Shown here: positions 53,670 through 63,411 of the stretch, piece after piece
How positions within the stretch are numbered: the first letter of the stretch is position 1
How the letters are laid out: the number at the start of each line of letters is the position of its first letter
From: Rhabdornis inornatus
Lineage: Eukaryota; Chordata; Aves; Passeriformes; Rhabdornithidae
NCBI GenBank assembly: GCA_013397075.1
Contig: VWZS01004485.1
Coordinates: forward strand, 2,172,299 to 2,236,298
DNA length: 64,000 nt
Direction of reading: 5' to 3'
Made by a program: the position numbers and the translations under genes
Notes under the pieces: generated by a model
What the model was told of the DNA's origin: nothing
Database searches by the model: none
Seen by the model: the letters and a program-made list of their open reading frames with translations, nothing else

Positions 53670-55324
53670 AACTTCACTTCTGTATGGTTGTGCAATTTTA
53701 CTTTGAAGCAAAACCTTCCTCAAGAAATTCCATAGTACTTCCATGAATAGTTCTATTCAGAAATATCCTAGTTTGAGAAAGTAAGGTAAAAATTAAACAA
53801 AAATAATCTATTTACTTCTCAAAATTGTTAACCTCATTCCATCTCTAAATGGCACTGTTCAACAAATCATTTTCTAACTACAGTCAGATGCCTGTCTTGT
53901 CTGATTTAAAACTTTAAGTGTACTTCAAAATTAGAGATGAGCAAAAGCCAAAGAGAAGAGCCCTTTGTTTAACTGTGCAGCATAGTGCACCAACCCACAC
54001 GTCTCACCCCATGCCCAAAGGGAGCACATCCAACACCACAGGATACTCCATAGTCCCTTTCCAGCCTCACTTTTTGCTGGTACTACAAACAAGCATTCCA
54101 ACTCTCTGAACATTCCGGGAATGTGGAGCCTCATTGCCCTCCACACTGAAGTGAGAAAAACAAAGTATTTTCACTCTAGAACATCAGGCAAGGAAAATTA
54201 GGTACTGATACATGACCAGAACCAGAAGCAAACCTTTTTTTTCCACATCCATAAGAAATTAAGCTTCCTATAAGTTATATGATCTTTATTATTAAGCAAA
54301 CTATTTTTTCCCTAACTAAACAGGCCCGGACTTTTAAAAGCAAGATGGCAGGCATCACACCAAGCAGCAAGGTAAATTAGGTGCAAAGCTGTGTGAAATT
54401 TGAAGACTGGTACTAGATGTGAGAGCTATTTAAAAGGTAAATTCCCAAAATGCTTCAGTTGTTCTTTAGAAAGACCCAGGACCGGCCAGTGCCAAAGAAA
54501 GTGGTGCTTGGTAAGAACTTCCACTGATAAATATCAGTATGTTTTAAAGCTTGTTTCACATGTTTCTCTGTCTCCATACTGATTTTAGGAGAACATTTTA
54601 ACCAAATCCAAAATAGCAATCCAGAAAGAAGTGCTGAAAAGGAGAGGGATAATCCTGTCCTCAATGCTGATACTGAATTACTTCTGCACAGCCTTCAAGA
54701 GAGTATCCCACTGAGATTTCTACAGATGCCCTCAATGGGAAGGACATTAGACATGAACCCCCAAACTTTCCCCAGAAAGGGAAAATAAGTCGTCATCAGA
54801 AACACTAAACTAGTTACCCACAAACAGCTGTCAAAATCATAAAGCAAATAAATGGGAAAAAAAACCAAAAACCAAACATGGAAGAATCTCCTCAATCTGC
54901 CTAATATTTACAGGTGTAACAGGGATTACAAGGAAAAAATAGCAATCTTTTTAAAAACGGCAGAATGTTTTGAGTAGCCAGCATGCTTTTAATTATGGTT
55001 AGAAAGTTAAAGTCTATTGCATGAACTAGACAAATTAAGTCATTCAAAATCACAATGAAGTTGTTGATTTGCCAACATTTTAAATCCTGCAATTTACATG
55101 CTTAAATACATTCTTAACAATACCCGTTTAATAATCAAATACATTCACACTGGCAACTCCAGCACACTGACTGATGTGACAATTTAAAGTATTTCAAGGG
55201 GGATATTTGGGTCTCTTGACTTTATATTTTAATATTGCCAAAACACACATCCCCGTAACACCAAAGAAGTCAAGCTTTGGTGTACACTAAGGCTGACCCA
55301 AACTGCCTGGAAACAAACACAAAA

Positions 55325-55470
55325 TTCACAGATTTTTAAGGCCAGAAGGGACTGCTGTGATTGCCAATCTCACTTCTGCACAAAGGAGCCTGTAAGATTT
55401 CACCCCAAAAGTCCTGTTGCAAGTATTTGGAAACTGAATAACAGCTGAATATCCAGCACAGAAACATCCT
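55325..55470 (+). mobile_element. Ancient CR1-like relic
   Basis: CACAGATTTTTAAGGCCAGA followed by AGGGACTGCTGTGATTGCCA matches an old CR1/L3-type tail I remember as abundant in turtles and crocodilians (GATTTTAAGGCCAGAAGGGAC..TTGTGATC). It is far more decayed than the other CR1 pieces. Family assignment is from memory. Confidence 0.55.
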
Positions 55471-55499
55471 TAGTGTAAATTACTTAAATCAGGATAAAA

Positions 55500-55570
55500 A
55501 TTTAAATTATGAAAAGCCTCAGTTTTCCTTCTGTAAACAGGTATGATAAAGAAGCCTCACCAGTACATCA
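55500..55570 (-). repeat. Possible MIR-like relic, minus orientation
   Basis: GCCTCAGTTTTCCTTCTGTA followed by AACAGGTATGATAAAGAAGC and CCTCACCAG resembles the reversed MIR core (CCTCAGTTTCC..CTGTAAAATGGG..ACCTCA). Confidence 0.45.
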
Positions 55571-56804
55571 GGGTGACACTTTTACAGCACAGCAGGATGA
55601 ATTATTAAGAAGGGAACTCCTCCACACACGTTTCCACCTTTACTACACATAATGGCAAGCGATTCCATGAATGGCAATGACAATCATTAAAATATTTCAG
55701 GTTTTAAATTTCATTTCTACAGTGTCATTTTTAAAAATACAATCACAAAATCCCATTTATTGTTTTTTTTAATGAAAATAATTCTACCAATCTCTGCAGT
55801 TTATCATTATTTATATAGTAAATGTTAATTCATAGCTAATGAGTTATTCCTATAGGGAAGACAATCCAAAGTCACATCAATTACATCCTCATTTCTGTTT
55901 CTAGCATTCATTTTTTGCCCTTTCCCCCACATTTTGTATCATCACATCCAGGGATATATCAGATCCAGGCACATCTGGATAGATGAGCTGAATAAAAAAA
56001 GGTTCACATGACCCTTACTCCATTAGCATATCCAAAAACTTGAAATTGGTGTCCAATTTGCAAGAAACCAGAAATAATTTAAGGTCTGCGAGTGCCTTCA
56101 GAGTAAAAATTTGCCTTCATATACTTCCCAATTGTTGTTTGAACACTGGAAACTACATTTTCCAAAGCTGCATACACAAACTTGAAGTGAGAAGAGGCCA
56201 AATGCAAGGCTGTTTGTCTTTTCTTAAATGCTGCCATACTACAGCCCTAAAGGCAGTAGTGTTATATTGCATGGAAATAAAGCATGGAAATTCAAGCTAA
56301 TTAAAATCACATTTGGAAAAAAAAACAAACCCACGTTCAAATCACCTTCAAAACACGGCTCTCATATCTTGTTTTTAAAATTAGCCTTGAAACTTTGTTA
56401 TTTATTTATGCTGCTACCGATAACTGATGTTTCTCCGCCAAACATGTCACAACTAGATAACAGATTAAACTGCAGTTTTAAAATTTATTAGCGTTTGTAA
56501 GAGAGGCTTCTCACAAAATTAAATGTCAAGCTTTTCTTTTGGTGTCTATTCAAAATTTTGGATGGCTGAGCTTTATAAAAAAAACATTTGAGGCCAAATT
56601 TGACATAAATCTTAACACACAGTACAAAATTACTTTTAAAAATTATTATTGTAAGTGCACAGATTTTTCTCCCATTTTCAATGCAAAAGAAAAACGATTT
56701 CCATTCCCCATTAAAGCATTTTTAATTTGAAATTGTTAAGTACTAGAAATCAACAATCAAACACAATGAAGACACAATATGAGATATGAAGCTTCATAGC
56801 CCAC

Positions 56805-56823
56805 CTTTCTTCTTGACTGGCAT
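56805..56823 (-). CDS. DLG2: DLG2 first coding exon of the L27-containing isoform (coding part only)
   Basis: On the minus strand an ATG at 56823-56821 opens MPVKKK and ends in a single G at 56805, followed by a GT donor (GTGGGC) at 56804-56799. This is the short N-terminal leader of L27-bearing DLG proteins (DLG1 starts MPVRKQ). The intron phase is 1, matching the acceptor of the L27 exon at 41176. An in-frame TGA at 56856-56854 lies eleven codons upstream with no other ATG between, and -3 is A, so this start is well placed. The 5' UTR part of the exon extends rightwards; a plausible acceptor TTGCAG (minus strand, 56900-56895) would start the exon at 56894, but the exon could also run unspliced towards the GC island. 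The protein is a membrane-associated guanylate kinase scaffold at excitatory synapses. The call rests on the leader motif, phase and synteny. Confidence 0.85.
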
Positions 56824-57929
56824 TCTTCTTCCTACTTCTGAATCTGGTTGCAATCACTTTTTTACAGGTACTAACGAAGTACTACTGGAACACTCTGCAA
56901 GGTCAGGAACTGACTATCTATTGCAGAACACTTTTACAGTTCAGTAAGGAAATGCAGCTTCAGTCTTCATTTCTATGAATACTTGCTGATCCCTTGGATT
57001 GGACTTCCGATGCTCTCCACAAATAAGAAAAAAAAGGGAGGAAAAAGAAGCTTTTTGATTCTTTTTTAAGAGATGCTTTCAATTTCTTTAAAATATATTT
57101 GACTATAAAAATACAAGAGCAAACACTCCTTGGCAATATAAAACCTTATTATAACTCCTCTTCTGGCAGCAAAGTTTGAAAATTAAAAGATTTTATGCAA
57201 TACAATTAAGGCACAGTCCATATCTAGGCAGCTGTCTCAATACTCCACCTGTACATGCTCAAAAACATATTATTTGCAGGACAAAAATGCCCAAGTAATC
57301 CAAATAAGGAGGAAGACAAAAACAATCCAAAGTGCCTCTTTAAGCTTTTTCACTTCTTGAATTAATTTTGCTAGCTATGTATTAGGTGACTACACAGCAG
57401 ACTGAAAAGATCCCTTTTTCCTCACCAGACAAGAGCCTTCAAATATCATCCCTCTTACCCAACAGAAGTCACTGGGCAGACACTTTCATTTTTATTATCT
57501 GCAAGCCACCCAGCCTTATGGTCTTTAATGTCCCTCTGATCCTCCCATGTATTAAAAGAGAGGATTGAAAACGAGGAAAGCAATCCCTTGACCTGGAATT
57601 ATTAAAGTGACAGTGCTGCCCACTGGGCACTTGGGCACAGCAGATTGCTTTATACTGGAGTCATTTACTTCATGCCATTCCTTCCCTTGCACAGCAGCAG
57701 CCACCTCGTGAAAGAGGAGTTAGGAGAGCTAGGAGAAGAGCTTCACAAAAGGTTCATTTTCAGAGATAATGAAGTATTAATGAAATAAAAAGCAAGCCAT
57801 GAAATCAGTCCGGTGTTTCCCACTCAGAAGTGCAGCTAGTTGGCTTCAGTATCAGCCTCTCTTTCTCTCTCCCTTTTTCTGGAAAAACAAAAAGAGAAAC
57901 AGAAACGGGATAGATTTTCCTCATCTACT
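56824..57929 (-). other. DLG2: Probable DLG2 5' UTR and upstream flank
   Basis: The sequence between the DLG2 start codon and the GC-rich island. On the minus strand, TTGCAG at 56900-56895 is a possible acceptor, and a CTG|GTGAGG donor near 57426 could end a non-coding exon. Neither can be proven without RNA data. Otherwise AT-rich, becoming pyrimidine-rich near 57.85 kb. Confidence 0.4.
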
Positions 57930-58698
57930 CCGTTAAGGAAAATTCTGAGAAAGGCGGACAAGCTCGGAACGCTTCCCTTGCCCGCGAGAACGAGGAGCTG
58001 CGATGCACATGACAGGGCTTTGCTGTGCATCGTCTTCTCTGGGAGACGGGAACTGTGCTTGTGGAGGGGGCGGCTCTGCTTCGCTCTCTGATGTTCGCAG
58101 CTGGGATCTGCTCGTCCCCGCATCCCGCGGGCAGGGACTCAGGGGCTGTCCCCCTCTCATCCTCTCCCCACTCCACCCTCTCCCGGTTCTCTCGAAGGGG
58201 TCTGCCTGCTGTTTTCTGAGACGAAACAAAGCACAGAGGGCTGGCTGGGTAGGTGGGGGACTGGCAGGTGAACCGCCGGAGCCAGCCTGGGTTAAGGACG
58301 AGGACAACTTCCCCCAGCGCTGCTGAGGGACAAGCGAGAGGCAGGAGCTGAGGAGATGAGGGAGGGGTTGGAGGTGGGGCGAAGCGAGACGCAACCGGGG
58401 CGAGGGGCGCTCGAAGAGGGCGGGACGAGGAAGGAGCGCAAAGGAGCCGGTGGCGAGGGAAGGGGGCAGCGGGCAGGAGGGTAGCGGGTGCTGCGAGGGA
58501 GGGCAGGGAAGGGGCGCAGGCGGAGGGGAAGGGGTCAGCGGGTTACCCCGAGGACTGGGCCTCCCCGCACCGAAGGGGGAGTCCCCGCGTCCCGACCGCC
58601 GGTGCAGGGTCCACGCTCAGCCCCGCCGCCATCGAGGAGCCGCCGCCGCCATCCGCCACCCCGGCAACCAGTGCCGGGCCCCGCCCGCCGGCCCGCCG

Positions 58699-58742
58699 CC
58701 AATCGGCGGCCGCCATGCTGGGCCGGCGGCCAACGGCCCAAT
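58699..58742 (+). promoter_or_regulatory. Pair of CCAAT boxes (NF-Y type)
   Basis: CCAATCGG at 58699-58706 and CCAATCAC at 58738-58745. Their starts are 39 bases apart, close to four helical turns, so bound factors would face the same side. CCAAT pairs are a common feature of divergent housekeeping promoters. Confidence 0.65.
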
Positions 58743-58767
58743 CACAGGCGGCCTCTGAAGGCGCTGG

Positions 58768-58776
58768 TCATGTGAG
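58768..58776 (+). promoter_or_regulatory. Possible E-box/M-box
   Basis: GTCATGTGA contains the CATGTG core used by USF and MiT/TFE factors. A nine-base match is weak evidence by itself; its place between the CCAAT pair and the YY1-type site is suggestive. Confidence 0.35.
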
Positions 58777-59319
58777 CAAGCAAGATGGCGGCGCCCACGG
58801 GGAGGGCGTGAGGAGGGAGGAGCCATGTTGTAGGCGGCGGGAGGGGCTCGGTGGAGGCGTTGGGGCCGTGTGCGCCCGTGCGGTTCAAGGTTGGAGACTG
58901 AACCCGGCGGGGAGGCCGGGAGGATCAGCGCGGCGCCGGGGCAGCGACTGGTAGCGGTGGGGTTTGAAGGTCGGGGTCGAGCCGCAATTTCCCGGCGTGA
59001 GGGCTTTGACCTGAGCTGGGCCCCGGGGCTTTGGGAGGGCTCCCTCTGCCTCCAGCAAGGCTCAGGGAGAGACGTGTGTACAAGTCGTGAGCAAGGCTTA
59101 GGAAGAGGGGGGTGCTTACAGCTCCGTGGCGTGCTGTCTGTGGGGTCCCAAAGCACAGGTTTGGGGACCCTCCTTAGGCGGCCTGAAGCGATCCCGGTGA
59201 GCTACTGCCCGCTTGTCTCGCTTTCTCCGGTCCTGCATCCTGGTAAGCCCGAAGCGAAGCAGGCTCAGTCCCACAGGTGGGCTTAGGACGCAGCCTTCAC
59301 GTTATAAAAGCAACTTAAG
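58770..59319 (+). other. TMEM126A: Candidate TMEM126A 5' UTR exon 1 (boundaries uncertain)
   Basis: The coding exon at 60651 is preceded by a clear 3' splice site, so an upstream non-coding exon is required. A strong donor AAG|GTAAGT at 59319/59320 could end it. Joined to exon 2, that would give an in-frame TAA just upstream of the ATG, as expected for UTR. Earlier donors in the island, such as AAG|GTTGG near 58887, are possible. The 5' limit is set only by the YY1 and CCAAT positions. Confidence 0.4.
58781..58792 (+). promoter_or_regulatory. YY1-type site
   Basis: CAAGATGGCGGC is a full match to the classic YY1 motif. In this orientation such sites usually lie just downstream of the start site of CpG-island genes, many of them mitochondrial or housekeeping. 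This places the TMEM126A start a short distance upstream of 58781. Confidence 0.7.
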
Positions 59320-59449
59320 GTAAGTATGATTGGCAAAATCGGTCTGGGAGAATTTCCTCTGCAGTAAAACGTGTGTTATAACAAATGTGTAGGAAAAGAA
59401 GCACTTGAATCACTAAACTCCAGGTGTAATCAAGAGCTGTTGTAAAGGT

Positions 59450-60420
59450 TTGGCCTCAGGAGGCCACCAAGATGCTCTTACCGCTTTCTGTCCCCCTTAA
59501 CAGGACAGGGAGGAGGGATAAGGTATGAATAAAAGCTCAGGGTTGTGGTAAGAACAGGGAGATCATTCATCAATTACCATTACAGTCAAAACAGTAAACT
59601 GTGGGGAAACTGAATATATTGTCAATCAAGTCAGAATAGGTAATGAGAAATAAGTCACTCCTGTATTTCTCTATGCCCTCCTTCCTCTTAGAAGCATAGG
59701 GAATGGGGATTGTAATCAGTTCATCACGTGCTGTTTTTACCACTCCTTCCTCCTTGCCACTCTTTTCCTTTTCTAGTGTGTGGTCCCGTTCACAGGAGAC
59801 AGCTCTCCACAAACTTCTCCAACAGGAGTCCTTCCCACAGGCTGCAGTTCTCTATGAACTCCTCCAGTGTGGGTCCCTTCCACAGGGGTCAGTCCTACAG
59901 CAGCAGTGGCTGTTCCAGTGTGGGTCCCCCACAGGCTCACAGGTCCTGACAGGAGCCCACTCCAGCACAGGTCTCCCACAGGGTCACAGCCTCCTTTGGG
60001 CACCCAGCTGCTCTGGCACGGGATCCTCCAGAGGCTGCAGGTGGATCTCTGCTCCACCATGGTCCTCCATGGGCTGCAGGAGCACAGCTGCCTCACCATG
60101 GGATGAGAGGGATCTCAGCTCCAGTGCCTGGAGCACTTGTTGCCCCTCCTTCTGCACTGACCATGGTGTCTGCAGGGCTGTTCCTCTCACATGTTCTCAC
60201 TCCTCTTTTCCAGCTACTGTTGTACAACAGTTTTTTACCCTTTCTTAACTTTCCCATATACACCACCACTGTAGTGGTTGGGCTGGGCTTAGACTTAGCC
60301 GGCACCAGGTCTGTCTTGGAGCCAGCTGGAACAGACTCTGTCAGACGTGGGGGAAGCTCCTGGCATCTCAGAAGCCATCCTTGCATCCCCCTGCTACCAA
60401 AACCTTGCCACACAAACTGA
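59450..60420. mobile_element. Avian LTR-like interspersed repeat in TMEM126A intron 1
   Basis: The sequence has a composition unlike its surroundings and an internal pattern of imperfect units of about 45-60 bases built on CTCCAGTGTGGGTCC, TTCCACAGGGG and GGGCTGCAGG. Other landmarks are GGGAGATCATTCATCAATTA, GCAGGGCTGTTCCTCTCACA, GTCTTGGAGCCAGCTGG and CTACCAAAACCTTGCCACAC. I remember this order of motifs from a high-copy repeat of neoavian birds, probably an LTR of an endogenous retrovirus; the family name is uncertain. A TATA-like stretch read on the minus strand near 60.26 kb hints that its own promoter points left. No viral genes are present. Open frames on both strands (for example 59703-60248 plus) come from the internal repeats. 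Confidence 0.7.
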
Positions 60421-60650
60421 CTGCAACTGTATGCTTTCTTACTTATGTCTACGAAGTATGGATTTATTTGGTTGGGGTTTTTTCTTACAGTTCTATTTGA
60501 CAGTTAAATCAATTTAAATCTGGAGTATTGCCATGCAAAATAGGAAATGCATTTGTGATTCATAGTGGCAAAGAGTCTAAATGTTTATCTGATTCATACT
60601 GGGGCTATGCAACTTTGATTACATTTGTTTATTTTTTCCTTATGATCCAG
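60421..60650 (+). other. TMEM126A: End of TMEM126A intron 1
   Basis: Short AT-rich sequence ending in the pyrimidine tract ATTTTTTCCTTATGATCCAG at 60631-60650. Confidence 0.7.
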
Positions 60651-60775
60651 GACTTCAAGATGACAGGAAGAGAGTTTCTTGAACTAGATTCTCCACAGCA
60701 AAGACTAATTTTGGAAAGATTTAAGCGGATGGAAATCATACAAAAGATGTTCAATGAGCTTCCTAAAGCAGATCA
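60651..60775 (+). CDS. TMEM126A: TMEM126A exon 2, first coding exon (CDS from 60660)
   Basis: After the acceptor CAG at 60648-60650, nine UTR bases precede the ATG at 60660. The exon encodes 38 codons, starting MTGREFLELDSPQQRLIL and ending FNELPKAD, and leaves CA before the GTAAGT donor at 60776, phase 2. The charged, helical leader with a MEIIQKMFNELPKAD region corresponds to the human segment ISRKINQLPEAE just before the first membrane helix. TMEM126A is a multi-pass mitochondrial inner-membrane protein needed for complex I assembly (ND4/distal membrane-arm module), and its loss in humans causes optic atrophy. A longer frame upstream (from 60528) runs through the splice site and is not used. 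The next exon completes the split codon as CAG (Gln). Confidence 0.85.
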
Positions 60776-62598
60776 GTAAGTGCTGGTAAAGTAAATACAG
60801 ATAAGTGCATCAAACAGTTCAAGTCTTAGAGGCCTTTCTTTTTCCTTATTCTTGTATTGCAAATTTTCCATGCAGTTACAAAATTGGTTAATTGTGAAGA
60901 TGCTTGTTATTGTCCAGAACAGAAAAATTGTTCTGTTATTTCAGTGTTGGCTCTGGTCCTGCTCAGCTGGTTTCTGGCATGTGCTCCCCCAGTGCTTGGG
61001 GTTCTGGGATGTCTGAGCAGCCCTGACTGGCTCTGAGCATTCTTACAGTCTTGTGCTAGCGCTAAAAAATTTTCTAGGAAACTGTAATGTGATTCTGTTG
61101 CAGTCATCTTGTGTCCAGCAGGGCTGGCCTGGGGCCAGACCTGAGTGAGCATCAACCTGCTGGTTTCTGCATTTCATTCTGCACTGCTCCCTGTTTCAGG
61201 AAGGCGAGGCTAAGGTGTCCAGGTGGTGGTGGTGGAGTCAGCTGGAGTCCTGCAGGCTCACCAGTAGGGTTCTGTACAGCACAAAGCCAGCTAAATGCCT
61301 TCTGGGCCTCACAAATGACCTTTTGGTTTGTGATACTGTATGTCACTGCAAAACCTTACTGGACCTGAGCTGGTTCTGTTAGGAGCCATTTGCATGTGTG
61401 CATCAGCTTGGATACATTTTTTAGAAATAAGAGTAATCAGAAGCTTATTTTATTTCTATTTTTTTAAATAGGACTAAATTTCTGGCTAAACAAACTGCTG
61501 TTAGTAACACAGGGCCTCCCCACACAGGCAAGAAAGAAAAGGCTGCAACTTTGTGTAGGATCTGCGACCCTCACGTTCAGCCTCCAAAACTCCTCCTTCC
61601 CTAGGAGAGCAGGGGAGGCAGATACTCAGTAGTGATGTGGTAATGTCTGGATAGAAACTTGGGACTTACAGGTTGCTGGGCTTTGGAAAGAAGTAGCTGC
61701 CAGTCCCTGGCAGGACTTAAAGCATGTATCCAGAGGGCAGCTCACTCATGTCTGGAAAGGAAGAGCAGGCACGCTGCAGTCAAACTGAGAGCTCCTGTTT
61801 ATCCAGGCACTTGTTTTTAACACTAGGGAGCTCAAACAAACAAAAAACCACAAACCCCAGCTCTTCCATCCTTCTTTTCTTTTGTGCAGGGTAGCAGTTC
61901 TGTACCTCACTAAGTAGGTTCTGCTGGTCCTGGGTACATTAATTTGCTCTGGTTTGCAGAGCACTTAAATATACTGATAAAATTTTAATCTCAGTCCTCC
62001 ATATTTATGGATGTGCTTGCCTGTGTTTCACTGCCTGTGCTTGTAAAGGTAAAATTTGAATTTTCCTATGCAAAATAAGAAATACTTGGTGTCCTTGATA
62101 TCTGACATTTTTAGTGTTTTAAGTTTTGCAAGATCAGTAAGTACATATCTGAAATCTTTTCTATATTTTTTTTAGGGCTTAATATTATCTGAAACATTAA
62201 AATGTAGAAGGATTATAAGTGGATTGACTCGACTTTTTAAAATTATGTATTTTGTTGTATATATATTTCCTCATTTCTTTTCAGAAAACATCCTTAGAAA
62301 CATGCTTATTATGAGATTTTTAATGAAGTTTCCATTAACTATAACAATGGGAGGAAAAAAATTGTAGTAATGGCTTCTCAACCTGTCACTTTACTCTTGA
62401 AGTGTGTGTAAACTCAGGCATATAACAAAGGATGCTGCAGTGGCTGTTTTTGAAAGTAGCTACTCTCCATTTTGCGCTAGTGGGAGACTGACATCTCTTA
62501 CCCCTTGTTGCAGGATTTTCAGAAGAAAATTGTAGTGTTGACTAAACTAAACTTTTTTACAGTTCTCAGTTGCTGAAATGGCTTTCTTTCTTTCACAG
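60776..62598 (+). other. TMEM126A: TMEM126A intron 2
   Basis: 1.8 kb bounded by GTAAGT and TTTCTTTCACAG. Sequence near 60.95-61.35 kb is less AT-rich and may be an unrecognised repeat. No exon-like block is seen. Confidence 0.8.
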
Positions 62599-62792
62599 GA
62601 ACCTTTGTAATCATGGAAAATACTTCCTAGCAGCAAATTCAAGCTTATGTGGCTTAGCAGCAAATAATTTCTTCAGGAGCATCCTACATGTCAGAAGGGC
62701 TTCACTGGTGTCTGCTATGCCAATGGCTGTCATTCCATTTCTTTCAACAGCAGCAATTTATGAAGCTTTTGTGCATGACCCTTTATTTTCAG
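62599..62792 (+). CDS. TMEM126A: TMEM126A exon 3
   Basis: A 194-base exon with acceptor TTTCTTTCACAG at 62587-62598 and donor CAG|GTAAAA at 62793. It completes Gln, then gives 64 codons from NLCNHGKYFLAAN to VHDPLFS and one G (phase 1). The segment SSLCGLAANNFFRSIL is the first hydrophobic helix (human: AALCGLIANSLFRRIL), and ASLVSAMPMAVIPFLSTAAI is the second, with PMA.IPFL conserved. These are the hallmarks of the TMEM126 family. The loop after helix two is short and acidic, ending FVHDPLFSG. The frame stays open past the donor into a poly-T tract, which is not coding. Confidence 0.95.
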
Positions 62793-63411
62793 GTAAAAAC
62801 CTCTTTACTCTTTTTCTTTTTTTTTTTCTTTTTTTTTTTTTTTTTTCCCCCAAAAGGTTTTTTTTCCCCCCGGGGCGNTTTTCTCCCCGCAGAGCAGTGC
62901 TCTTAAACTGTAGTGGTCTTAAAAAACCTATTTGTAAAGCAGAGTTTGAAAAACAATGCATTGGACAGCAGTGAGTTGCAAGTGGAGTGGGAAAGGAGAT
63001 ACATATGGTTTTATGCCTTTCTAAAAAATTATTTTACAGATTACTCATTTTCAGCATTTTTCACTCAAAGTTAAGTAAAAGCAATTGCAACAAAGCAGTT
63101 CAATTTCCCCCATCTGTACGGTTTCATTTGAAGGTCAACTTTTGGATTATAAATTCCTCATGGGTTGGAGTGAGAGTGATTGTTTTTCGTTTTGTCTCAG
63201 TTTTTGTTTTGGGACTGGTTTTGTTGTTTTGGTTTTTTTTGTTGTTGTTGTTTTTTAAAAGAAGAGTCCTCCTCCTTTATAATTTTTGGCATACCTGTAC
63301 AGCTTGGAAGTTTCTGTCAAGAGCCTGTTTTCAGGTTCTTGCACACAGCTTATAAATTGATGTGGTGAAGCATGTATGAATATTGGCAGTGAAATATTGT
63401 TTGCCACGCAG
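62793..63411 (+). other. TMEM126A: TMEM126A intron 3, with low-quality homopolymer tract
   Basis: About 620 bases ending in TTTGCCACGCAG. It starts with a long T tract, followed by C, A, T, C and G runs and an N, then T/G-rich sequence around 63.2 kb. No other element is recognised. Confidence 0.8.
62811..62888. repeat. Homopolymer tract with ambiguous base
   Basis: Long T runs give way to CCCCC, AAAA, GG, TTTTTTTT, CCCCCC, GGGG and an N at 62878. Such ordered homopolymer blocks are typical of sequencing slippage or misassembly, so length and content here are unreliable. Confidence 0.8.

Larger units (their letters stand above)
41203..56804 (-). other. DLG2: DLG2 intron 1 (leader exon to L27 exon)
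   Basis: About 15.6 kb of AT-rich sequence between two phase-1 exon pieces. It holds CR1 fragments at 41316-41462 and 42701-42765, an older CR1-like relic at 55325-55470, a MIR-like relic near 55.5 kb, a CA run at 49386-49398 and one undetermined base at 53669. A 202-codon ORF lies at 52141-52749 and is listed separately. In the rest I see no exon-like block with matching splice signals, RNA gene or recognisable protein. Confidence 0.75.
57930..59290. promoter_or_regulatory. CpG-rich island, likely shared divergent promoter of DLG2 and TMEM126A
   Basis: Base composition switches from AT-rich to strongly GC- and CpG-rich between about 57.93 and 59.29 kb, the only such island in the window. 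The DLG2 start codon lies 1.1 kb to its left on the minus strand, and the first TMEM126A coding exon lies 1.4 kb to its right on the plus strand. The same head-to-head pair exists in mammals. TATA-less CpG islands of this kind are typical two-way promoters. Several overlapping ORFs in the island, rich in Arg, Gly and Pro, are composition artefacts. Confidence 0.8.

Noticed and set aside
58450..58775. Two overlapping plus-strand ORFs of 102 and 95 codons, and long minus-strand frames, in the GC-rich island
   Set aside because: Arg/Gly/Pro-rich translations of CpG sequence, open in several frames at once; typical island artefact.
59703..60248. 181-codon ORF on the plus strand with repeated GSLPQGS-like units
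   Set aside because: Lies in the LTR-like repeat; open frames exist on both strands because the internal repeats lack stops.
62570..62974. 134-codon ORF starting before and ending after TMEM126A exon 3
   Set aside because: Runs from intron through the exon into a poly-T tract and an N; the true coding part is bounded by clear splice sites.
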